64,000 nucleotides of DNA from Bugula neritina (GCA_964035545.1 OZ037765.1:17416698-17480697), one strand, 5' to 3'. Positions 1-33,362 are shown, numbered from the stretch's first letter. Made by a program: numbers and translations. The notes: generated by a model from the sequence alone, not told the origin.

Positions 1-2090
1 AATATGATTATCTGTATTAGTATAACATCAACTATAAGTCACAAGTGTAACACAACTTGAACTAATGTTCACTTTTTAGTTTTTGCTGTAGTCTGAACGA
101 GCCATGGCCAATATGAATATCAATATGAATATGGCAATAGCCATAGGGCATAGGCAATAGGCATAACCATAGGCATAACTCATAGGTCTTTGTCTTGTGG
201 TTAAAACATTATGATCAAGTTTAACTATTCAAATTAAATTCGAGCACAAAATGAAAATAAACTTAAATACTTTGCAGAAACTGAAAGTAAGTCCAGGTAT
301 TCCGTATTGGTAACTAACTCATTAAACTTAGTCATTAATTTTGAATTTAAATAGATGTAATTCACTAATTGTAATAACTAATACGTTATAATTATAAATA
401 TTTAATAAGAATAATTTAATCTCATAGTTGCTGTTGTAATCATAAATATATGCAAACATCATCATTATGATTATCATTATGATTATGAAATTTAATTTTA
501 TAATTTATAATTATTATAATTATATTTACAATTATATTAATAATAATATTATAATTATTAAACCTAACTATCAGTATTACTAAAGATAAGGGTCATATAA
601 CTATACCATTACTATTAGTATTATTATTAGTATTCGTATATGTATTACTATAATTATATTTACTAATCAGTCTAATGTCATACAAAGACATGCATTACAA
701 GCAAGCTAAAATATACCTTTGACCCTTTGACCCTACAAGTGCATAAATTACAGAGTTATCCTACCCGTTTTATACGAGGCAACTCAATGGTGGCTCCAAA
801 GAAAACGTTATCATAATGTACTGTTATAAGCCAACCGCTTGGGCACTAATTTTTCGAACTTAAAACAGCTTGAAATTAAATATTTATTACATATTTATTA
901 CATATTCTGACAAAGTTTAAATGCTTACAAAGCTGAAACCACTGTGACCATTACTCTGGTCCCTTAAAACGAATGCGCTAGTCACACTTGAATTTATATC
1001 AAATATGTTTATATGATAGTAGAAGTTTTGCAGTATGTCTGGCAAACCAATTGCTCAAAATATTCTATGGCATACACTTATTTATTTCTAGTAAGGACTT
1101 TAATTGTCTTATTGGCAAGTTATAAAGGAAGAAAAAAATCACTGTGCTCATTATACTTGTAATATACACTACAACGTATCATGAATAAATATTTAATCTG
1201 TTCTAGCTTTTATAAGCAAACGCCTACAAAATTTTGCATATTTATTTTTATTGCAAAGATTTCGACAATTTTTATATAGCTTATAGAAACTATATTCAAT
1301 TATAGACACTATTGTTGTCAATAACTTTAAAGTGTAAAAGATTTTAATGAATTATATTTATAGATATTACACAGTCTACATTGTGTGTTGAATAATTACA
1401 CTACAATTAGCATTGATATACTTTGCTGAATACTATAGCATAACGATCATATGCACATAGTCAGGGTGACTATAAAAAGCTATTTTATTTTGATTTTTGT
1501 ATATAGCATACATGCACAATCACTTTTAATAAATTATGAGATGATAACTTTTTGCAGTAATCACGTATTCATAACTTGACTAATTTAGAGTCATCACAAA
1601 ATAACTTTGTATAAAAAACTGGTGACATTTGATCATCTATAACATAGCATTACTCTATTTACATCATACAAATATTATATTATATTATTGTGAAACATGC
1701 CTTGAGGTTTTTTCCCCTCAACTCTGTTGCACAAAGTTGTATTGTGGAGTTGTCTCTACTAAAAGAGTGTTTGTATAAATCTTCTATAAGCATGTTTCCG
1801 ATCACGTGATCGTGAGGTAATGGCTATAGTGCAAAGCTCAAAATAGATTTTAGATTTGCAAGAAAACTAAAACTTCTGAGTCATAGTTAACTGCTTTAAA
1901 AAATAATAAATAAAATTTATTTTTAAATTATTATATAAAAAACACAAAAATAAATAATTTAAATTAATATATATGCATTTCTTATGTTTTTTAGTAAAAT
2001 AGCATTCACATTTTCTTCTAAAGATAACTAACGCGTTGTAGTTTAAAGTTTTAACTTTAACTAAACGCAAGTATTATTGGCCTAATCTTT
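1..2090. other. AT-rich intergenic DNA
   Basis: No exon with usable splice sites or family similarity was found here. The left 0.7 kb is dominated by degenerate A/T triplets such as TTAATAA and TATTAGTATTAT. A short block near 115-185 repeats words of the form ATAGGCATA and CAATATGAATATG. A TCACGTGA E-box-like palindrome lies at 1803-1810, within about 2 kb of the BTG/Tob coding start, but nothing shows that it is used. Confidence 0.5.
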
Positions 2091-2094
2091 CAGG

Positions 2095-2277
2095 TCATTA
2101 GTTACGTCATGCATTCAGACCTCACCTCCGTTGATAAAACAGCTAAGGCAGTTCTCCAAACAACCAATTTCAGCTACATGTTCTTAAAGGCAAGGTAAGG
2201 CGAGAGCTCGACAGAATCGACATCCAACTGTTGGAGCAACTGTTGCCCGAAAAGTCACAAATATCAACGTATATGGT
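2095..2277 (+). promoter_or_regulatory. Possible promoter/5' untranslated exon of the BTG/Tob gene
   Basis: This stretch has clearly higher GC than its surroundings. It holds a CRE/ATF-like TTACGTCA at 2102-2109 and ends at a good donor (ATATG then GTGAGT, near 2275). The BTG/Tob coding exon downstream is preceded by an acceptor-like TTTTGTAG near 3665-3672, so a non-coding first exon here spliced to 3673 is plausible. This is inference; no transcript evidence is visible. Confidence 0.3.
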
Positions 2278-3640
2278 GAGTTTATGTAACAGTTATACTT
2301 ATTCATTCATTGTTTACAATCACTGTGAGTCAGAGTGTGACACTCACACTGAATTACTATTAGAGTATTAGTATTACTATTACTAGTATTACTATTGTCT
2401 ATTAGTACCAGACACAAGGTCAAGTGTCGACACATTCAATTTTATTTTCACTGTCAACAAGTGAAAATAAAATGCAAATCAAAAATTTTATGGCAATTCT
2501 TGTAAATTTGTTTATTTTAAATTTATAAATTTAAAATTAATTTTAATTTTATAATTGGTATTATTAAATTGTATCAGTTAGTGTTACACGTACTGTTGTA
2601 GTGTTTAGACTTTAAATGTTAAAAGTTAGATAGTATAAGTAAAATTTTAATTTAAGCAGTAAGACTGAGAGTAAGTATAACACAAACAAAACAGTAACCT
2701 AGAGTTATTGTTAATGAGCAACTGTAATTCACAATCACTGTGTAAGTCAAAGTGGGGGTAAAGCTAAGTCAACGATTCTCGTTCTGAATACTAATAGTCA
2801 CTGTAATGCTAATAAGTAATAGTAAATGTAATACTAATAGTAATAGTAATACTAAGTCTAATGCTATAAGTAATAGTAATAGTGATGCTAGTGTTTGAAA
2901 TTATTGTAAATTGAAGTAATAGTAATACTAATAGGGATAGATTTATAGTTATACTTGTACTTATTGAGTTATGCTATTAGTATTACTATTAGTATTACAT
3001 TTACTGTAAGTGTATTAATATTACTATCATATTTATAGTATAAGTATTAGTATAACTTGAAATTATAGTTGGTAAGCTATTCAATTAGTTGTACTTAGAA
3101 TTCAAATTGTACTCTACTCTCACTCTGTGCTTATCATTATCTTTAATCTATAACTATAAGTAAAGTATAACTATATTTTATAGTTATAATTATATATTTT
3201 AAATTTATTAACTAATCGGTATCACTGTTGGTGTTAAACTGAAACTTTAAGCTTGTGCCACAGTTTTGTACTTCCACTCATTTTCTTTTTGATTCTTATA
3301 GCAACTTGGCTATAGCTTCAATTATAAGTATATATATAATAATAGTTATTTATTTGTTAATATTGATACTTGTATATATATATTATTTCTTGGATTAGCA
3401 ATAGCACCACTCAGTTTCTCTATCAGTATCTGTACAATTCCATATAGACTGTAGTATTCTATGCCAATATTAACAGCTGCTAAAGTTTTTAAAAAGTTTT
3501 ATTAAATAGGCTTTTCTAGTTGAAATGCTTGAATTTGAATAGATCCAATAAGCATCCTGTAACTATAAGCTTATCTGCTGCATTTTGCTGTGCATTAACT
3601 AATGGCTACACACAAGTGGACTTGAAAAATTTATTATCAT
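2278..3640. repeat. Cryptically simple TAATAC/TAGTAA sequence
   Basis: Much of this gap, especially 2340-2410 and 2810-3060, is made of imperfectly phased triplet words (AGTAAT, ACTAAT, TAGTAT and complements) without a fixed unit. The same texture returns at 6.26-6.36, 6.53-6.86, 32.1, 42.5-43.1, 43.65-43.72 and 63.2-63.6 kb. No coding potential was seen. If the possible first exon at 2.1-2.28 kb is real, this would be an intron. Confidence 0.6.
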
Positions 3641-3691
3641 AAAATAAGTTTAGTGTGTTCCATCTTTTGTAGATTATCAATTACCACAAAC

Positions 3692-4240
3692 ATGCTAAAA
3701 GAAGTCAATGCAGCAGTAGTGTTTTTGTCCAAGTTTCTTCAAAGAAAGCTAAACAAGGATAGTTTAGACCACTTCAAACAGGCTCTAAGAGAAAGATTGC
3801 ATGTTCACTACAAAGACCATTGGTTTCCTGCAGTTCCAGATAGAGGTTCTGGCTACAGATGCATTCGAATTAATAGTCAAGTAATGGATCCATTAATCTA
3901 CTCTGTTGTTCAAGAAACTGGAATTTCAAATGTAAATCTGCAGAAGTTGTTCCCAGATGAACTTACAATGTGGGTGGACCCAAAAACCGTCTCTTACAGG
4001 ATAGGGGAAAATGGGAGTATTGGACAGCTTGATTTGGTAGAAGACCAACAACCCGCTATTCAAAAAGGTGCAAAAGACTGGACAATTGGATCTCCATCAT
4101 CATACATTGAAAACTCAAAAATACTACTAGCTTCTTGCAAGGGGCAAGTGGTTCGTGGACTGTCTTCTCACAGTGGGTCCCACCCTCATTCGGTAATGAG
4201 ATTGCCTGTGTCTCGCCCTTGTGTAACCATGATGGCATAG
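3692..4240 (+). CDS. BTG/Tob family antiproliferative protein
   Basis: Encodes 182 aa in one exon. BTG/Tob proteins are adaptors that bind the CAF1/CNOT7 deadenylase of the CCR4-NOT complex, and so promote mRNA deadenylation and restrain proliferation. The BTG domain fills residues 1-110. Box A around residues 40-57 carries the HWFP...P...GSGYRC pattern, and box B around 86-106 carries LFPDELTMWVDP followed by VSYRIGE. The tail after residue 115 is short, Ser-rich and has no PAM2 motif I can see, so the protein looks closer in size to BTG1/2 than to long Tob. The ATG at 3692 was chosen because the family starts just before the first helix and an acceptor-like TTTTGTAG lies 20 bases upstream. 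An AATAAA lies at 4686-4691. Vertebrate BTG1/2 have an intron inside the domain; here the domain is uninterrupted. The family call is firm; orthology to a particular member is not. Confidence 0.9.
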   Translation: MLKEVNAAVVFLSKFLQRKLNKDSLDHFKQALRERLHVHYKDHWFPAVPDRGSGYRCIRINSQVMDPLIYSVVQETGISNVNLQKLFPDELTMWVDPKTVSYRIGENGSIGQLDLVEDQQPAIQKGAKDWTIGSPSSYIENSKILLASCKGQVVRGLSSHSGSHPHSVMRLPVSRPCVTMMA

Positions 4241-7200
4241 TAGTGATTCCGTATCTTACAGTCTACTCCATTATTTATGCTTATAACCTGCCATGTAGCA
4301 AGGTTGATCTCTGCCCAAACAATGTGCAATTTTGTTAGCTTTATTTATAGTACCGCAAAGACATACCGATTTAAACATATCTCTTGGTTTTTCTGATTTT
4401 GTGCCAATCAAAAGCATCTAATTACTGCTGGCCAAACTTGGTCGAAGTGAGATTTACCAAACTTGTGTTTTCACTATTATATTCAAGATGACACCCTAGT
4501 CGTCACCCTTTTCTCTCCTGATATTTATGTCTCAAAGTTCTAGTATTAGATTGTATAATGTACCTATTTATGTACCATAAATTGTGTAAAGTGTAAAGTC
4601 TTTTTGCTATAAATGATATATTACAACATTTTTGTACATTTGCGCTGAGAACAATATTTTTTATATCTTTTTGTTCATTTGGAACAATAAATATAATAAT
4701 CTTGAAAGCTATTTACCAAAAGTTATCACTTGTCATACCCTTTCTAACTTTGTAGTGATGTTACAAGATTTCTAACATTTGTCTTGTTGGTTGACCGGTG
4801 TGAGCTGTTGGTTCCTGATGGAACCATATGTGGTAATGTTTTGCCAGTTTACAACTAGGTCACTTCTCATGAAGCCAAAACTTGCTGTACCGTAATATTC
4901 AATAGCATTAATCAAAGCATAGGGAAATATCTGATGACACCATTGGGAAACTTTTAAGGGAAAATATAATATTATCCATCTTTACATTAATGGGTGCTTT
5001 ACTTACTTGATGTTGAGCTGACATGGCTTTAATTTGTTAGATAGGTCTTTCAAGTTTATTAGCGAAGTTCCAGCATTTACTACAAATTAAAAATGTAATA
5101 AAATTTAATAAGGTCGAAATTTGAAATATTATGGTGAATAATGAGGCTGTATTGTGCTAGCTAAATACGCATTTTGTGCCAGGTTGACACATGTATAATA
5201 ATATACAGTTGGTACTTGGTAGTTAACCTTGCATGACTGGAGTCACTGGACTGACTGCTCCATATACAGTATACTTCTTTTTGTCTTCTAATATCACATT
5301 TGAATTAAACCTGCAACTGCATTGTCAATTATCGTGGCTAAAATACTGGAGGTTTCGTGTCACCAGATGTGACTAGACTGCTAAAGGAGATTTTGCATAA
5401 GCTACATAGGAAAAATTTCATATACTGCTATTTGCTGGTGATTTTTTTTTAACTTTACAATTAATAACACTGGAACTGAAAGGTTGTGTTAAGATATATA
5501 TATATATATATATATGCTCCAACCATAGATTTTTTAATACATGAATGTTTATGCCCATAATTATCAAAAGTAGTTTTGGGGGTTTGGCATCATGTACATT
5601 TGGTCATTACTGGATGATGGCTAAAAGGCTGTACAATTTACTTCAGCGGAGATAAGTCTTTCAATAACTTGGAAAATATAGAATAAAAGTATATTGAATT
5701 TTCTTTGGGTGGGAAATCTAGGGCATTTCAGTTGTTGCTTTACATTCTTTCAACTTGTATTAAAATCGGAAAAAATTACTAAAATTGCTTTTTGCAAATT
5801 CTGTGAGCAAAATCCTAAAATTTATATTACCATTATAGTTATTATAAATATTAGTGACAATAAGGCAGTATACTTCACTATAGTGAAGGCTATTATGATC
5901 AGAGGTAGGCGTTTACAAAATGGACTAAATTGAATCGATGAAAACTATAGTTTGCGATTGTATCATATTACTTTTAAATAACAATTCTGTTGACTATTTT
6001 GGCTATTTGCGCAAGAAGATTCAAATTTGGAAGGCAGGCTCAATTAGCAATTTCCGTTTTCTTGCAATAACCTACAGATTTTATTACTCGATTCCTAAAT
6101 ACTAGTAGTAGTATTGTTACTATATAAGTTGCTCCTGCTAACCATTGTCAAAAGTTGAAAAAATGTGATATTTGATAATTTTTGGTTTAACAAAAATTAA
6201 AATTTGAAATTGTAATTAAAGTTAAATTTTATAGTAAGTTACAGACAAATAGACATAGCTTAAATAGTAATACTAATACTAATAGTAATACTAATACTAA
6301 TACTAATAGTAATACTAATACTTATACTAATACTAATACAGTAATAGTAATACTTCATTTCGTAGTAAAACTTGAATTTGATTTTAATTTTAATTTTGAT
6401 GTTGTAGTTCCTTATTAGTTGCTATACCAACTCCTAATCTTAGAGTTCTTATTTTATACCCAATCAGAATAAATTTAAAAATGTACTCTAGTAAATAAAA
6501 TTAAATAGAATTTTACGAACTAAGAGTAAGACTGTAGTTATATTAATATTATTCTTAGTCTCTATACTAATACTTATAGTTATGATGATACTTGTCCTAC
6601 TAGTAATACTTATTGATAATCATAATGATTATTATAGCCTAATGATGATGATGTTAAAACTAATAGTAATACTAATAATTATACTAATTATACTAATAAT
6701 AAGTCATATTCATATTTACTTTTGGTGGTACTAGTAAATTTTACTTGCACTAAAAAGTAAATTGTCACTATTACTATTAGTATTAGTGTTACTGTAAGAT
6801 TAGTAACCACTTAAAGTTAATGAGTAATACTAATGATATTGACTGTCTAATGCTAATAGTAATAGTAATTACATTGAAGTAAATGCAATATTCATACTGA
6901 TATTCATTTTCTAAATCTACTAGTAGTAGTGTTGCAGTTATTAACATTTATTCTCATACTCCAAATTTTAACCTGGACTTTGTACTGTAGGTGTCTGTTA
7001 TCTCTTAGTATAAAGTAGAACTATGTGGTGTCAGTATGAACATTTCGTGTTTCCAATCTATTTTTTATTCTTATTTTGTGAGCCCTTTTGGCCTAGTGAG
7101 TGCAACACAGACACTCGTATTGGTAAGGAAAGACTTATATTGCTTAAACTTTAATGAATAGAATAAATTTTGTGACAAATTTGGCTCTATTTATTTCCAT

Positions 7201-8042
7201 AATTGATAGCTTATTAGCTCAAATAATTGTAAATGTAAATATTTCATTTATTTATTACTAGTCTAGACTTGTTTGAGATATTAGGAATATCTTTAAGTGA
7301 CGTTTACTATTTATAAATAGTTAGGAGATTGTTGTATTTAGCATTTTACTTTTTGATTTGCACATGAAGTATAATATACACTGTTGACAACTGTCATGTT
7401 ACAAGCTTTAACTATGATGTCTCAGCACAATTGCTAACACTTAGTGCTTCAACTATACATATAATATGATCATTTTTATAAGCTAATATCCTCAAAATAT
7501 AAAGTATTCTCACTATTATAATATGACAGTGTTTTGAAAAATTGTATGTAGCTAAGACCAGGTATAAAATCAGTGCAACTGAATTGCTTTACTGTTGAAT
7601 CTTTTGCATTAATCAAACTGTTTTAAATTAAATGGAGTAACTAACTTGAAAAAATTAGCATGAAGAAAAATTAAACAGCTAGATAATATTAACATCTTTT
7701 AGAGTATTTTTGTTTTTCCTAAAGTTTATTATATTATCTTGCTACAACGTCTAAAATTAAATGGCTAATAAATATAATTAATTATTGTTATTATCTTTAT
7801 TGCTCAAGCATGGAGTGCTGCCAATACTTCTGCAAATATGTAGCGCTGCCAAGTTATATTAAAAAGAGTTTTTTGCTGAATTACTAGAATATTCTACTCT
7901 GAGATTGTAATGGTAATCACAGACTTTTGTTTGTAGCTCAAGTTTTTTTGTTAATTTCTTATTGCACATAGTTATTGATATTAAAGATTATTAGTTGTTC
8001 CATCAAGTATTTCATGTCAAATTGAACAAATAAATAATAGTT
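4241..8042. other. Intergenic DNA with simple repeats
   Basis: The first 450 bases are probably the 3' untranslated region of the BTG/Tob gene, ending after AATAAA at 4686-4691. A perfect (AT)11 tract lies at 5494-5515. Triplet-textured cryptic repeats (ACTAATAGTAAT-like) fill 6255-6360 and 6530-6860. No conserved exon was recognised. The open frame near 5694-5933 has no family resemblance and no supporting splice context. Confidence 0.5.
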
Positions 8043-8093
8043 TTGTTGGGTTTTAGAAAGAGACAAAATAATAAACTAGTTAGGTTTTTTAGC

Positions 8094-27941
<19,848 letters not shown>

Positions 27942-28637
27942 ATGCATTTTTACTTATTCCTGTCTTGAATTTTTTACATCAAATTATAAACTGTTATAGC
28001 TCTGTTTAGTGATGGTTATTTTTTTAATGTTGATTTTTTTTTAAATTTTCTAATAATATATACAGTTGGTAGTTTTTAATAAATTTTATTTATATTAATC
28101 AACAGTGCTGGCATAAACAACAAATGTTCAAAATTGTTTATACAAAGTAACAGATGATATAAAATTAAATTTATGGAAGCTTGAGAAAGTCTTATGAGTA
28201 ATAAAACAATCTGTAGCACCATGATTATAAAACGCTTTCAGGAGTTGTAAGCCACCATGTATCAATGGCACTAATTTTTATGTGTGGTGATCAGGTTTCT
28301 TTTGAAAATATGCTACACAATGGTAAAAAGTCTGAGAAATCAACAAATAATGGAAATATTCTAAATTTAAAGTCGGAGGTATTAATGTATTATTCACACA
28401 ATATAACTATTAGTTTATGGTGGTGTGGTAACCATTCCAGCAGCAGTCAAGTAACTTCAAGCACACTATTTACAATTGCCTGGTATTTAGAAAGGCTTGC
28501 CATTAGTAATCTACAACAAATGATTCACGTGTGACTGGAAAGTCTATGGTGACATTAAATGAATACAAATAATACATCATATGAAACTATAAGATTTACC
28601 TGGTAAATTGGCAAGAAATTTCGCAGATCTGTCCTAA

Positions 28638-31600
28638 TTACAATTCATCATGACCTTCAGAATCCTATAAAAAAGAAAACATACCATATATACCAAGTAT
28701 GCAAACTAAATTAAAACTGATTTTAATGTTTTATATGCTGATCTTGCATATATTCAAATTTAATATAAACTACACAATGAAGTAAAATAAGGATGAGGGT
28801 ATACCTTATCAGACTCATCACTTTTACCACCAGAGTTTAGGAACTTTTCAAATGCCTCAAGTGTTCTGTCCCCATCATAATCAACAATCTACAAAAATAC
28901 AAATGATAAACTCATGTGTTCATGTTTTGCATAGTGCCTTGGTGCTGCAGAGCTGTTTTGGTATACAAGGACTTATTGTTCTTCACCACAATTGGGACAA
29001 CTTAATCAACTTTTAGATATATATAATATCAAAACCAGTTTAAAACAGACTATGAAATTTGTATTTCAAAGTTACCAAAAATGTAAAAATTAAAACAAAA
29101 GTTTGGAAACTAGCAAATTAATTGGTTTTATTTGCTAATATTTCATTAGCTTTAGGCTATAAAAACATATAAAATATATTTTGAGCTAGAATTTTTTTTA
29201 ACGTGGGTAAAAAATTTTTAGCGTCTATTAAATATGGCAAAATGAAAAACCTGTGTTCAACAATTTGAAAAACCACAAATTCGATTGCACCAACTAACTT
29301 AAATTCTCGGCACAAGGTGTACCAGCATAACGTAAGTAAAATATAAATATAGACATCTACCAAATTTAAAAATAACTAGCTTATTTCAACGGCTATCTTT
29401 TAAAACGCCCTAATAACATATGCCCAATTAACATATTGATTAATAATAAGAACTGACAGGGCATTGATTTCTGGCAGTAATTTTAATAGCATATTTTCAT
29501 GATAAAAGTAAAAAATTACCATATCTAGAGGTAAAAATATTGAATAGAATTATCTTAATAAATCTCTGTAAGCCAGAGAAAAAGCAACTAAATTATCAAA
29601 AACTGGAAAACAGAATTTTAATAACTAATAATATTTCAAAACAAAAGATACAAATTCTAAACATTAACCGCTTTCATCCAGCAATTTACTGAATCACAAG
29701 TAGGTCACTGTATGTCAGTATGAATTGAACATTTGCATAATGTAAGCTACACCCAGTGAAACTGCTTATTTAGTATGAAGGCTAAGCTGTAAATTTACCA
29801 AGTTGCTAAGAACAATAAGCCACACTCACTTCATCACTTCCGGCAGGGAAGAATTTAATGGTTGGGAAGCTCTGAATTTTTACATCTTCAAGCTCGTTGG
29901 CTGTTGAATCCATCTTAGCAATGACAACATCCTTACTATCAGCAAACTTTTCACCGAGCTCATCCCAAATAGGGGCCAATTGCTTGCAGTGACCGCACCA
30001 TGGGGCATCTATTTATAATCATAACTATGTAATTGGGAGAAAACAACTAATTTGAGCAATTAATTTTCAAATTTCCGAAAAAACTTCTTACAAGTTATTT
30101 TAGATGCAAGGGATTGGGAAAAATACACAACTTTTCAAGCAATACAAATGCCACTTACAGAACTCCACGAGCACATTTTTGTCTTTATTTCTAGCAACTT
30201 CATCAAAGTTCTTTCCAACCAAAACCTTTACAGGTTTTGCATCCCAGTCAGCTGGCACTTCTTCGCTCATCAAAAACGCTTTCAAAGTTCCGTCCATGTA
30301 AGATGAAACAAATCCTCCAACAACTTTTTCGGTTACCTCATTGGTCTCTGGCTTAAATTTTCTCATATCCTGCAAGCATATCCAAATAGATGCATTATAC
30401 ATATATACAAGTTAATTTTATAAGAAATGCAACTGATTAGCTTTAACACATAGCTATTGCTCTAATAAGGAAAAGCTCAAACTGCACCAAATTTATTTAA
30501 AATGAATCCTAAAATGATGAATACATTTAATACTATTTGTATAACTGAGAAATTGTAGGAGTGCATACCTCTCCAAGGTTGATTATCCTGTAAGTTGGAG
30601 TATCTTCTGCTTTCAGCCCAAAAAATTCAAGGATACGCAAGTTATCTTCAACTTCTGTGTTAATGAAGACAAACAACATCTTCCCTTTGTGTTTGATAGC
30701 CACTTTTCTTGTCTCTTCAGCTGCACTTTCGAAGGCATCAGATTTCTTGCTCATAAAGAGAAGGAAATGGGATTTCACTTCTCCTCCGAATACCTTGGGA
30801 GCATTCTGAAAAGAAATTTATAATTGTTAGTGAAAGGCTAATGCAAAAATTAGATGCATGACATACCATCATTTGTAGGTATTCAGTAGCTGTTGAATGA
30901 CATGTCTTATCTTATTTAGCAAGCTCATCGAGGGCACCTGCTTGTTTCACAGCTCAATAGTGGGATACTACTCGACTACTACAATTATTGCAGATAAATG
31001 AAAGATTTATAGCTCACATCTTGACTGAACTCTATGAGAAGAGGAAGTTGGTTTGCAGAGATGAATTCAGTGATAGACTCCACACTCAAGCTCTCGGACA
31101 AATCGGCTCGCTTATCATCAAATGATTTGAATACAACTACACTGTCAGGTTTGACATCCTTAGCATCAAAAACTGCTTGCTCCGATGTAATACCAAACTT
31201 AACATCATCCTTTGCTGCTGCAACTTCAAGGAAAGCTTTTGCACCTTCAGATTCCTGATCCTGTTAGATAAAATTACATAACATCATTAATTTAAATATT
31301 GCAAATTGCTATTTTATTATTGCATTTAATGGGCTTGTACATTCACATCAATATAATATTTACCTTAAAAAATCCTACAACGGTTACATCATCAGTCATC
31401 AGAGCATCTAAATCTGCTTGTGAAGCAAGGGAGACAGCAGGTGGACCGGTTTTCTTCTTCAACCAAGCAACAATCTCATCTGCTGTGCGGCCTCCACCAT
31501 AATCACCAGCTTTACCATTTCTGAAGAACTTGAGTGTTGGGTAACCACGAACTTCAAATTTTTCACCCAATGAACTTTCAACAGTGGCATCAACCTTTGC

Positions 31601-32494
31601 TAATTTTATGCCAGAACCTTCTTCTGCGAGCTGCAATGCTGCTTTAGAATACTCGGGAGCTAAAGCTTTGCAGTGACCACACCACGGAGCATCTTGAGGG
31701 AAAAGCAAAAAAATCATGATCAAGATGTTTCGAACTTTTCAATTATAATGCCACAGTATATAAATCTATTCAAATAACTTAAAACATACATATTGGTTTT
31801 CTTTATTAATATTAGTTCCCAAAATCACCAACAAAAATGTACAAATAATAAGCAAAGTTTTGTCTTGGAGAACAAAATTTAGTGTGAAAATCTATAAAAA
31901 TCTCTACACCTAATTTCATTCAATAAGAAGGAGCCAAACTCATATGTACAATTGTCTCACCATTTCTCCCCTAATGAAATAAAATATCTTATTAATTCAA
32001 GTGTAGATTCATGGAATTTTTTATTAATGTGAATCTGTAAAGAATTACCAAAAAGGTGCGATTATGATGCCTTCTTTATTATTTTTGCTAAATTACAATA
32101 TTTATAAAAGTAATACTAGTAACTGTAAGTAGTAATACTAACACTAATACAATTATAAATACAAGTTTTAGTTTAACTAATACTAAATTACTTATACTAT
32201 GTCTATACTGATACTCTATAGTGATAGTCTATAAGTATAAGTAAACAATAAAGTATAATTTGGAACAATTTTGAAAAATAGAAACTTCAAGTTATCAATT
32301 TGATTTAACTAAATAGACTTAGAGTAATACCAATACTAATAGTAATACTTACAAAATTCTACCAGAATGTTTTCATTGTCGGAAATTGCAGAATCGAAAT
32401 TGTCAGTTGTCAACACTAGCACGCCTTCTTCTACTGCAATTTCAGCAGTTATGGTTACGATGAAACTAGCTAACAAAACAACAAGTAGCTTCAT
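28638..32494 (-). CDS. Protein disulfide isomerase (PDIA1-like)
   Basis: Eight exons in transcript order: 32494-32353, 31692-31364, 31260-31018, 30805-30569, 30369-30159, 30008-29830, 28888-28805 and 28664-28638. They join to 1452 nt (483 aa). The enzyme forms and rearranges disulfides in secretory proteins in the ER lumen. A signal peptide ([17 protein letters not shown]) is followed by thioredoxin domain a with WCGHC at residues 51-55, non-catalytic domains b and b', domain a' with WCGHC at 391-395, an acidic tail, and the ER-retention tetrapeptide HDEL at the very end, carried on a 27-nt last exon. Length and a-b-b'-a' order match canonical PDI. It converges with the FERRY3 homologue, whose stop is only 0.7 kb away. 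The promoter side contains an ER-stress-element-like motif. PDIA1 is favoured over PDIA3 because of the acidic tail and HDEL ending, but no tree was built. Confidence 0.96.
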
Positions 32495-32693
32495 TTTTAT
32501 AACCTACAAACAACAACTACTGGGATATAAACTAAAGGTGTTAAATCTGTGATACTCAGAAGTAAATCTGAACAGAGTACCCAGCACGAATGACGCCGAT
32601 TATGAGCATACAAGTAACGTGGCACAAAAGCGCAAGCGCGTTCATTCAGTCACAGAAGATACGGCTGCGTGTACAATAACAAATTTAAAGGCT

Positions 32694-32712
32694 CGTGTTG
32701 TGATTTCATTGG
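32694..32712 (-). promoter_or_regulatory. ER-stress response element (ERSE)-like motif
   Basis: On the minus strand, about 200 bases upstream of the PDI start codon, the sequence reads CCAAT-GAAATCACA-ACACG. The vertebrate ERSE (bound by NF-Y plus ATF6/XBP1) is CCAAT-N9-CCACG, so the spacing is exact and one half-site base differs. Nearby are an ACACGTGGA box (32737-32742 core) and a CCACG half-site (plus-strand CGTGG, 32618-32622). PDI genes are classic unfolded-protein-response targets, so the position fits. Confidence 0.55.
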
Positions 32713-32759
32713 CTTGACGATGAAAAGAAACAAGTCCACGTGTTATGAATAAGATATCA

Positions 32760-33362
32760 CAAGTGCATAAAATAATATATTATTATATCCATAGATATAG
32801 GATATTACAAACCGGGGCTGTGCAGCAGGCCGACTCTCAGTCTATGTAAATCTATGTGGCCTTCAAAGGCATTATAGTTCAATGGGCATAACCACATGAC
32901 TAAAAATAACTGATCTATATCACCATTGAACTATAACCTATAGTTTTAGTTCAGTGTATATCACTGAACTGGAAAAGATCTCGGTATTTTGAGTTCATTG
33001 GTCTATACTTTATATGGTCTTTTCCAGTTCAGCAGGCATAACAAGTTACAATGATTTTTTTTGGGATTATTTTGCTAATCCCATCAAACCCTATTTCTAT
33101 CGACTGGAGTTTCTAAAGTTGTTTGATTTATTCAGAAACAACACAAACTAATTATGTTCAACTATAGGGTGTTGCAGGAAGGTTAATTGTGGAGCAAGAG
33201 TTTTTAAAAACAATTGGAAACTACAGTATTTCATCAAATATAGTTCAGAACGTCATGCAATTCATGAAATACAGCAAAATAATTGCTGTACTAAAAGAAT
33301 GTAACATTGAAAGGCCTGAAATACAAAGCATATTAGCACTACCGTGAAGGCATGAGAGACAA
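32760..33362. repeat. Intergenic DNA with nested inverted repeats
   Basis: Two hairpin pairs lie here: arms 32873-32885/32923-32935 (TATAGTTCAATGG) and 32964-32978/33018-33032 (CTGAACTGGAAAAGA), both exact. They may be the remains of a folded MITE. Otherwise nothing was recognised. Confidence 0.5.
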
